Assembly: GCA_946631535.1 (NCBI GenBank)
Contig: CAMPAF010000054.1
Location: 1 to 12,102 of the forward strand
From: an uncultured Verrucomicrobiota bacterium
GTDB taxonomy: Bacteria > Verrucomicrobiota > Kiritimatiellia > RFP12 > UBA1067
Length of the DNA stretch: 12,102 nucleotides
Direction of reading: 5' to 3'
Under the pieces are notes generated by a model. That model ran no database searches, was not told where the DNA came from, and saw only the letters and a program-made list of their open reading frames with translations. This document shows positions 7,268-12,102 of this stretch, piece by piece. How positions within the stretch are numbered: position 1 is the stretch's first letter; each line of letters opens with the position of its first letter. The position numbers and the translations under genes are program-made.

Positions 7268-8437
7268 TTATTTCTTCTTCTTCAGCCAGCCCTTCTGGTC
7301 GACGGTCTTGGCGATGAACTTGCCGAGCTTGCAATCCTTCAGGAGGCCGTTGCGCCACAGGACGTCGTAGGACTTCTTGACGGACAGGATCTCGTTCTTG
7401 TTCCTGTCGAGGGCAGCGGCGTCCATCTTCTCGAGCTGGGCGAGGTAGTCGCCGCATATCTTCTTGGCCGCGCCGCAGAAAGGCTCTTCCATGGAGTAGG
7501 AGATGACCTCGAGGATCTGGTTGACGGAATCGGCCGTGGCCTTGGAGGTGTCGATCTTCTTGAAGAGCTCGGTGGCGATCTTGTCGCGCAGCGCCTTCAC
7601 ATCGGCTTCCTTCACGTCCGGTCCGCCGTGTGTGGTGTTTGCGTGGCGGCAGGGGATCTCGCGGAGCCAGACGTTGCGGAAGTGGACGGGGTTGCCGTGG
7701 TCCTGGAACGCGATGGGCGCCCTGGCTGCGGGCTGCTTCTTCGACGTCCGCTTCATGTGGAATGTCGGGCCCTCGTACTCCCAGTTGTCCTGCGTCAAGA
7801 CGCCGTTGTGGAACACGGTGACCGTGCCGGGATAGATTTCCTTGCCGTCCTTCCAGACGGGCGCGTGGAAGACGATGTCGTACGTCTGCCACTTGCCGGG
7901 GCCGCGGCTCGCGTTGACGATGGGCGGGTTCTGCCCGTAGATGGCGGAGGCCTGACCGTCGGCGTAGTTCGGGTTGGGGTTGGGATCCTTCGAGGGGTCG
8001 GTCTCGTAGGAGTCCAGCACCTGGAGCTCGAAGTCGTTCATCAGGAACACGCCGGAGTTGCCGCGGCCTTGTCCGACGCCCTCGACCTTGACGGGCGTGG
8101 CCCACTCGACGTGGAGCTGGAAGTTGGGGCCGTACTCCGCCTTCGTGCGGATGTAGCCGGCGCCCTTGACTGACTCGAGCGTGCCGTCCACGAGCTTCCA
8201 CTTGGTCGGCTCCATCTTCATGGAGCACCAGTTGGCGAACGTCTTCTCGGTGCCGTCGAAGAGGATGATGGCGTCGCTGGGCGGCAGGCCGGGCTCGGCG
8301 ACGATCTTGACGGGGTTGGGGCGGTTGCGGTCGTGCACGGCCCATGCGTGCGTGGCGTTGGGGACGTCGCCGTACAGTCCGGCGAATGCCGACGCGGCGA
8401 GGCCGGTGGCGGCAGCGGCAATCATGAGTTTCTTCAT
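7268..8437 (-). CDS. Exported DUF1080 / 3-keto-disaccharide hydrolase family protein
   Basis: This 389-residue protein starts with a Sec signal peptide (MKKLMIAAAATGLAASAFA, cleavage likely after residue 19). Residues about 55-260 carry the DUF1080 (PF06439, concanavalin-like) hallmarks: IILFDGTE, WKLVDGTLES, YGPNFQLHVEW, GRGNSGVFL, FELQVLDSY, QASAIYGQ, GKWQTYDIVFHAP and IAFQDHGNPVHFRNVWLREI. Characterised members hydrolyse 3-keto-glycosides made by Gfo/Idh/MocA-type oxidoreductases, and such an oxidoreductase begins at 11468. About 120 extra residues follow (270-389), predicted helical, with a Lys-rich end (WLKKKK); that extension is not part of the usual domain. AAGGAA sits 8 nt before the ATG. 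The gene has its own promoter in the divergent region and ends in a run of hairpins, so it looks monocistronic. Family assignment is strong; the actual substrate is inferred. Confidence 0.93.
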   Translation of the reverse strand: MKKLMIAAAATGLAASAFAGLYGDVPNATHAWAVHDRNRPNPVKIVAEPGLPPSDAIILFDGTEKTFANWCSMKMEPTKWKLVDGTLESVKGAGYIRTKAEYGPNFQLHVEWATPVKVEGVGQGRGNSGVFLMNDFELQVLDSYETDPSKDPNPNPNYADGQASAIYGQNPPIVNASRGPGKWQTYDIVFHAPVWKDGKEIYPGTVTVFHNGVLTQDNWEYEGPTFHMKRTSKKQPAARAPIAFQDHGNPVHFRNVWLREIPCRHANTTHGGPDVKEADVKALRDKIATELFKKIDTSKATADSVNQILEVISYSMEEPFCGAAKKICGDYLAQLEKMDAAALDRNKNEILSVKKSYDVLWRNGLLKDCKLGKFIAKTVDQKGWLKKKK

Positions 8438-8470
8438 CTGTCAGGTTCCTTTCTTGGTGTGACGCGGACT

Positions 8471-8500
8471 AGTATACTTCATTCCGCCCCCGCAAGGCAA
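8471..8500 (-). promoter_or_regulatory. Sigma70-type promoter for the DUF1080 gene
   Basis: On the minus strand, TTGCCT (8500-8495) and TATACT (8476-8471) are separated by 18 nt and match the -35 and -10 consensus at 4/6 and 5/6 positions. Transcription would begin near 8464, giving a leader of about 27 nt that contains the AAGGAA ribosome site. It shares the 119-bp intergenic region with the oppositely oriented glycosyltransferase promoter. Confidence 0.6.
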
Positions 8501-8530
8501 CATGATTCATCGTTCGCCGATGCGCGTATG

Positions 8531-8556
8531 GCGCAGAAATATGCTAGAATATGCGC
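8531..8556 (+). promoter_or_regulatory. Extended -10 promoter for the glycosyltransferase operon, with surrounding dyad
   Basis: TGCTAGAAT (8542-8550) is an extended -10 element (TG-N-TAGAAT). No acceptable -35 lies 16-18 nt upstream. Transcription would be expected to start about 7 nt after the -10, at or beside the A of the ATG at 8557, implying a leaderless mRNA. GCGCA (8531-8535) and TGCGC (8552-8556) form an imperfect dyad around the element, which could be an operator. The same TGCTAG[AT]AT core recurs in the promoter at 11410-11438. Confidence 0.5.
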
Positions 8557-9537
8557 ATGGACGCCACGGAAGCACCAGTAGTTTCATTTGTCTTACCCGC
8601 GTACAAGGGCAAGTTTCTGCGAAGGGCAATCGGCAGCATATTGGAACAGACCTTCGCAGATTTTGAGCTTGTGGTGGTAGATGACGGGTCACCGGAGGAC
8701 TTGGCGAGCATTGTCGCCGGCTTTTCAGATTCTCGTGTGACATTTCGTCGATATGACAACAATCTGGGCGGACAGGATCTGGTCGGCGCCTGGAACCGTG
8801 CGATGAAACTTGCGCGAGGCGAGTTCACAGTCCTTGCGAGCGATGACGACGTCTACCATCCACGTTATCTCAAAGAAATGCTGTCGCTTGCGAAGAAGTA
8901 TCCGCATACAAACCTGTTTCATTGCCGCATCGCGATCATTGACGAGAACGAGAAGGTCTTCGAGGTCGGAGAACGAGGCCCTGAATACGAGACATGCGCG
9001 AGGATGTTGTATGCACGTGGCGCTACGCGCAGGATTCAGCGTGCCGCCGAATTCATGTTCCGGACGGCAGCGTTTCGTTCTGGTGGCGGTTTCGTGTGGA
9101 TGCCTCGCGCATGGTACTCAGATGACGCGACATGGCTAAGTCTTTCTAGGAGCGGGGGCGTTGCCTGTTCGCCAGAGCTTCTTTTCATGGCGCGTGATTC
9201 CTCGTTGAACATTTGCTCGTGCCGCACAGACGTAGTCGAGAAGCTCAAGGCAGGAGAGTTGTTCAGAAAGTGGGTACACGCGTTCATTGAGACCTGCGAG
9301 CCGGTAGACGAGGACGACATGGCCTGCCTCAAGGAGGCGAAGAGGGGCATTGATCGGGAGATCGACAGGATGGGACGATGGGTGTTGAGACGTGCGCCTC
9401 CCCGCTTGGCCGTTCGGGCAATACGCGCATTGGACATTTCATGGGGGCAAAAGGCGCGCCTGCTTCTTCGTATGGCGTTTCTCGGACGGCGGCGGCATCG
9501 CCGCGCCAATGTTGAAAACGGAGGGCGAGTATCGTGA
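8557..9537 (+). CDS. Family 2-like glycosyltransferase (GT-A fold), first gene of the radical SAM cassette
   Basis: The chosen start at 8557 gives 326 residues; an in-frame ATG two codons earlier (8551) is also possible but sits immediately after the -10 box. GT2/GT-A features are VSFVLPAYKGKFLRRAIGSIL (residues 9-29), VVVDDGSPEDL (39-49), the metal/nucleotide-binding SDDD (95-98) after ARGEFTVLA, and WYSDDATW (187-194), which may supply the catalytic acidic pair. No membrane segment is evident. The last 45 residues are strongly basic (RRAPPRLAVRAIRAL, RRRHRRA) and may attach it to the inner membrane. It should transfer a sugar from a nucleotide donor onto a glycan or lipid-linked acceptor; donor and acceptor are unknown. 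Its stop overlaps the next start by 4 nt. GC content of sampled lines is about 50-53%, far below neighbouring genes, which suggests separate acquisition. Confidence 0.88.
   Translation: MDATEAPVVSFVLPAYKGKFLRRAIGSILEQTFADFELVVVDDGSPEDLASIVAGFSDSRVTFRRYDNNLGGQDLVGAWNRAMKLARGEFTVLASDDDVYHPRYLKEMLSLAKKYPHTNLFHCRIAIIDENEKVFEVGERGPEYETCARMLYARGATRRIQRAAEFMFRTAAFRSGGGFVWMPRAWYSDDATWLSLSRSGGVACSPELLFMARDSSLNICSCRTDVVEKLKAGELFRKWVHAFIETCEPVDEDDMACLKEAKRGIDREIDRMGRWVLRRAPPRLAVRAIRALDISWGQKARLLLRMAFLGRRRHRRANVENGGRVS
9520..9525 (+). promoter_or_regulatory. Ribosome binding site for the radical SAM gene
   Basis: GGAGGG lies 8 nt before the GTG at 9534 inside the end of the preceding gene. It supports GTG as the start even though the codon overlaps the upstream stop (GTGA, 9534-9537). 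Confidence 0.75.
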
Positions 9538-10400
9538 AGAAAAAGCGTGTCGTCTATTTTCTGGCCGACAAGATTTTCAGATTGTCTGCGTTGTTGCCGC
9601 CATGGATCGGATGCTGGATTCGCAACCGTTCGTGGCCATCGCGACGGCCAGTGCTGCATTACTTGGAGTTTCACCTCACGGACCACTGCAACATGAACTG
9701 CGGAGGGTGCACGCACTTCGCGCCGATGGCCGACCGCTGGTTCGCGGACATCGGGCGCGTGTCGGCCGACTTCGCGCGACTGAAGGCTTTGTTCCGGAAC
9801 ATACGCCATGTGCGTGTCATGGGAGGCGAACCTCTTTTGCACCCTGACTGTACGAGGTTCTTGCATGTTGTTCGGGACGCTTTCCCAAACACTCGCCTCG
9901 AGCTCGTGACAAATGGGTTGCTGCTGGGGGAGCAGCCCGAATCGTTCTGGACGGCTTGCCGTGAGACGAGGACGATCATTTCGCTGTCGGTGTATCCGCC
10001 GATTCGCGACCGCCTCGGTGGACTTTCCGCCAGATGCCGCTCCGAAGGTGTGCCTCTTGAGACGAAGGACAGCAGCACGTTCATGACGCGTTACGTGCCA
10101 GAGGGCAACGTCGATGTGCGAAAGGCGTTTCGGCATTGCAGGGGGAAGTCCTTCTTTTGCCCGATACTTCGGGAAGGACGAATCTACAAGTGCGCGATGG
10201 GTTGCTATGCCCATTACTGGAACCGTGCTGCACCCACTCCGTTCCCGGCCGAGGATGGAATGCCGCTGGCCGATGCGACTGGCACGGGAATCCTTCTTTA
10301 CCTGATGCGCCCGATGCCTGCGTGCGCGCACTGCGCGACGACGACACGCGACTATCCGTGGCGCAACGGCGCGCCGAAGCTGGAGGACTGGATTCGGTGA
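9534..10400 (+). CDS. Radical SAM protein with probable SPASM/twitch-like auxiliary Fe-S domain
   Basis: This 288-residue protein starts at GTG. LEFHLTDHCNMNCGGCTHFAP contains the radical SAM cluster motif CxxxCxxC (C52, C56, C59), and VRVMGGEPLLHPD (residues 93-105) carries the GGEP SAM-binding motif. ELVTNGLLL (123-131) and IISLSVYPP (148-156) fit later barrel strands. The C-terminal part holds six more cysteines: C202, C209, C220, C224, C264 and C267. C202-x12-G-x4-C220 matches the Cx9-15Gx4C signature of SPASM/twitch domains, so at least one auxiliary cluster is likely. The DHCNxNCxGCxHFxP wording resembles radical SAM proteins I recall from surface polysaccharide loci, whose reactions are largely unknown. 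Both neighbours are glycosyltransferases and both junctions are 4-nt overlaps, so it probably modifies a glycan, its precursor or a glycosylated peptide. No small precursor-peptide gene is visible nearby. The fold is secure; the substrate is not. Confidence 0.92.
   Translation: MKKKRVVYFLADKIFRLSALLPPWIGCWIRNRSWPSRRPVLHYLEFHLTDHCNMNCGGCTHFAPMADRWFADIGRVSADFARLKALFRNIRHVRVMGGEPLLHPDCTRFLHVVRDAFPNTRLELVTNGLLLGEQPESFWTACRETRTIISLSVYPPIRDRLGGLSARCRSEGVPLETKDSSTFMTRYVPEGNVDVRKAFRHCRGKSFFCPILREGRIYKCAMGCYAHYWNRAAPTPFPAEDGMPLADATGTGILLYLMRPMPACAHCATTTRDYPWRNGAPKLEDWIR
10382..10387 (+). promoter_or_regulatory. Ribosome binding site for the second glycosyltransferase
   Basis: GGAGGA lies 9 nt before the GTG at 10397, inside the last codons of the radical SAM gene. 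It fixes the start at this GTG, although the same frame is open for a further 261 nt upstream (ATG at 10136) through sequence that does not resemble a glycosyltransferase. Confidence 0.75.
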
Positions 10401-11413
10401 CGGCCACGCTTATAGTCCCTTGCTGGAACGCGGCGGGCACGCTCGATGCGTGTCTCGCCTGCGTGCGCGCGCAGACATTGGCGGACTTCGAGGCGATCTT
10501 CGTCGACGACGGCTCGACGGACGGGACGGCGGCGATTCTCGCCTCCGCTGCAGCGGAAGATTCGCGCATCCGCGTCATAGCCCAGCAGAACAGGGGTGTG
10601 AGCGCCGCTCGGAACGCGGGACTGGACGCGGCGCGCGGCGAGTACGTGTTCTTTGCCGATCCCGACGACACGTTCTCTCCGGAGATGCTCGCGCGAGGAG
10701 TCGCCGCGATGGAGGCGGACGGCGCGGACTACTGCGCGTTCGCCTACCGGCAGCGGGACGTGACCGAGAAGGAGTTCCGTCTCGTGGCGCTGAAGGGCGA
10801 CTACCGCTATCGCACGAACGCCGAGGTGCGCGCCGGGTTCATGAGCCGCATGTTCGGATATTCTCCGGCACAGGTGCGCGCATGGTACGCCGGCAGGCCG
10901 CTTTTCGCCCACCGCGAGCAGGGTGGCGTGTGGCGGTGCGTCTACCGTCGCGCGATCATCGAGGCGCACCATGTCCGCTTCGACGAGGAGATCAGCCTCT
11001 ACGAGGACGCGATGTTCAACTGCGAGTACATGCTCCACGCGCAGTCCATGACATGCATCCCCGATCCGCTGTACGACTACGCGCTCCAGGCGCGGGGCGC
11101 GATCGCGCGACTGCGCCGCAGCCGCCGCGAGCTGACGAACAAGCTCGCCCTCCTGCGTCGGCGGAAGGCGATAGACGCGTCGGCGGGCGGTACGCTGGCG
11201 GAAAGCTACAGCTGCTCGTGCGTGTTCTCGCTCCTCGAGATGCTGACGCTGGTGTTCAGGACCGACGTGCCGTTCCGCGAAGGGTTGCGTCTCGTGCGCG
11301 AATATGCGGCGGACGCCATGGTGCGGCGCGCCCTGCGCGAGTTCCCGCTCAGCTTCCGCAAGCCGTTCCTCGCGCTGTCCGTAATCGTGCTTCGGGTGCT
11401 TCTGCCTGCTTGA
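10397..11413 (+). CDS. Family 2 glycosyltransferase (GT-A fold), last gene of the radical SAM cassette
   Basis: The protein has 338 residues from a GTG start that overlaps the radical SAM stop by 4 nt (GTGA, 10397-10400). It begins directly with the GT2 first strand (TATLIVPCWNAAGTLDACL), followed by IFVDDGSTDGT (34-44), GVSAARNAGLDAARGEYVFFADPDD (residues 67-91, with the metal-binding DPD/DD) and LYEDAMFNCEYML (201-213), whose ED pair is the usual catalytic-base region. Residues about 240-262 are very basic and could be an amphipathic membrane-binding helix. The C-terminus (PFLALSVIVLRVLLPA) is hydrophobic and could also anchor it. It likely adds a sugar to a growing surface glycan on the cytoplasmic face. 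GC content of sampled lines is near 70%, in contrast to the first gene of the same operon. Family is certain; donor and linkage are not. Confidence 0.95.
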   Translation: MTATLIVPCWNAAGTLDACLACVRAQTLADFEAIFVDDGSTDGTAAILASAAAEDSRIRVIAQQNRGVSAARNAGLDAARGEYVFFADPDDTFSPEMLARGVAAMEADGADYCAFAYRQRDVTEKEFRLVALKGDYRYRTNAEVRAGFMSRMFGYSPAQVRAWYAGRPLFAHREQGGVWRCVYRRAIIEAHHVRFDEEISLYEDAMFNCEYMLHAQSMTCIPDPLYDYALQARGAIARLRRSRRELTNKLALLRRRKAIDASAGGTLAESYSCSCVFSLLEMLTLVFRTDVPFREGLRLVREYAADAMVRRALREFPLSFRKPFLALSVIVLRVLLPA

Positions 11414-11438
11414 CTAGGCCCCGTCGCTGTGCTAGTAT
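11410..11438 (+). promoter_or_regulatory. Sigma70-type promoter for the Gfo/Idh/MocA gene
   Basis: TTGACT (11410-11415) and TAGTAT (11433-11438) are separated by exactly 17 nt, and the -10 is preceded by TGC (extended -10). This is the best promoter in the window. The -35 box overlaps the stop codon of the upstream glycosyltransferase, so the oxidoreductase has its own transcription start, near 11445, despite the short 54-bp gap. AAGGA at 11455-11459 then lies 8 nt before the ATG. Confidence 0.7.
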
Positions 11439-11467
11439 GCGCCCGTGAAAAAACAAGGATTCCTGAC

Positions 11468-12102
11468 ATGAAATTTTCTCGCCGTTCGTTTATCAAGACA
11501 TCGGCGCTGGCGCTGCCGGCGGTGACCGTTGGCTGCCGCAGCTCCATGTCCGCCATAGAACGCACGCCGCCGACACGGCCGTCCGCGCTTTCGCGCGTGA
11601 ATCTGGCGGTGATCGGCTGCGGCACGCAAGGCTTCGCCAACATGAACGGTTTCCTACAGGACCCACGCGTCCGGGTGACGACCGTGTGCGACCCGGTGCT
11701 CAGCGCGGGAAGGTACAGCTACGGGAGCGAGAAGACATGCGGACGCGCCCCCGCGAAGATGCGTGTTGACGAATTCTACAAGAACGAGGATTGCCGAATG
11801 GTGGCGGACTTCCGCGAGGTGCTTGCGGACCCGTCGGTGGACGCGGTGCTGATCGCGACGCCGGACCACTGGCACGCGATCCAGTCCGTCATGGCGATGA
11901 AGGCCGGGAAGCACGTCTACTGCCAGAAGCCGATGTCCCTCGGCATCAGCGAGGGCAAGGAGATGGCGCGCGTGGCGAAGGAGACGGGCGTCACGTTCCA
12001 GGTGGGATCGCAGCAGCGCAGCGCGAGCGAGTTCCGCGTTGCGGCGGAGCTGGTGGCGAGCGGGTACATCGGCGAATGCATGTCGTGCGAGATCGGCCTG
12101 CC
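11468..12102 (+). CDS. Tat-exported Gfo/Idh/MocA family oxidoreductase, 3' end missing
   Basis: The first 211 residues are present. The N-terminus MKFSRRSFIKTSALALPAVTVGC has a twin-arginine motif (SRRSFIK, R5-R6) followed by a hydrophobic stretch and C23 in a weak lipobox, so it is probably a Tat substrate and perhaps a lipoprotein. The Rossmann domain follows: VNLAVIGCGTQG (residues 44-55, GxGxxG), VRVTTVCDP (68-76), VDAVLIATPDHWHA (124-137) and KHVYCQKPMSLGI (148-160). The usual EKP reads QKP here, keeping the lysine. The C-terminal substrate domain is beyond the window. Exported members of this family are abundant in Verrucomicrobiota and relatives; some oxidise glycosides at C3 or act on cyclitols or modified sugars with tightly bound NAD(P). 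The DUF1080 protein at 7268-8437 is a plausible partner for a 3-keto-glycoside route. Family is certain; substrate unknown. Confidence 0.95.
   Translation, partial: MKFSRRSFIKTSALALPAVTVGCRSSMSAIERTPPTRPSALSRVNLAVIGCGTQGFANMNGFLQDPRVRVTTVCDPVLSAGRYSYGSEKTCGRAPAKMRVDEFYKNEDCRMVADFREVLADPSVDAVLIATPDHWHAIQSVMAMKAGKHVYCQKPMSLGISEGKEMARVAKETGVTFQVGSQQRSASEFRVAAELVASGYIGECMSCEIGL

Noticed and set aside
7218..8345. A 375-codon minus-strand frame shifted relative to the DUF1080 gene
   Set aside because: It is Arg/Pro/Gln/His-rich noise, and the DUF1080 frame has the signal peptide and all conserved blocks.
8438..8556. A possible small RNA or extra gene in the divergent intergenic region
   Set aside because: At 119 bp, it is fully explained by two opposing promoters, a ribosome site and an imperfect dyad; no stable hairpin with a T-run or start-plus-ribosome-site combination was seen.
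9036..10331. A 431-codon minus-strand open frame opposite the glycosyltransferase and radical SAM genes
   Set aside because: It spans two real genes on the opposite strand, is Arg/His-rich without motifs, and has no promoter or ribosome site.
10136..10396. An 87-codon N-terminal extension of the second glycosyltransferase
   Set aside because: The extension overlaps conserved C-terminal radical SAM coding sequence in another frame, while the GTG at 10397 has a GGAGGA site and begins exactly at the GT2 first strand.

Overview
The window is GC-rich, bacterial and almost fully coding. It holds seven genes, two of them cut by the window edges, and no RNA genes, insertion sequences or CRISPR arrays that I could see. 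The gene set is a secreted DUF1080 protein, a Tat-exported Gfo/Idh/MocA oxidoreductase, a beta-helix protein with Pmp-like GG[AG][ILV]/FxxN repeats, and multidomain glycoside hydrolases. This mixture, with no SusC/SusD pair, is typical of the PVC group (Verrucomicrobiota, Kiritimatiellota, Lentisphaerota). I infer an uncultivated, polysaccharide-degrading member, most likely Kiritimatiella- or Lentisphaera-like. The assignment rests on gene content, not on a marker gene.

Layout. (1) 1-1905, plus strand: the 3' part of a GH2 beta-mannosidase-like enzyme. (2) 1906-7102, minus strand: a two-gene unit read from 7102 downward. It consists of an exported right-handed beta-helix protein, followed 4 nt later by a 987-residue exported clan GH-A hydrolase with two C-terminal beta-sandwich domains. 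The hydrolase stop abuts the GH2 stop with no gap. (3) 7103-7267: a leader/terminator region with four consecutive hairpins. (4) 7268-8437, minus strand: an exported DUF1080 (3-keto-disaccharide hydrolase family) protein with its own promoter. (5) 8438-8556: a divergent promoter region. (6) 8557-11413, plus strand: a tightly coupled operon of glycosyltransferase, radical SAM protein and glycosyltransferase, joined by two 4-nt GTGA overlaps. (7) From 11468, plus strand: a Tat-signal Gfo/Idh/MocA oxidoreductase cut by the window end, with a good sigma70-type promoter overlapping the previous stop codon.

How the genes may work together (inference). Regions 1, 2, 4 and 7 look like glycan catabolism outside the cytoplasm: a mannoside-type exo-hydrolase, a second retaining hydrolase, a beta-helix surface or binding protein, and two components of the 3-keto-glycoside route (oxidation by a Gfo/Idh/MocA enzyme, cleavage by a DUF1080 protein). 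Region 6 is different. It is a small glycan-building cassette in which a radical SAM enzyme with a probable auxiliary Fe-S domain sits between two family-2-like glycosyltransferases. Its first two genes are clearly lower in GC than everything around them. This cassette is the best candidate for an under-described system in the window.
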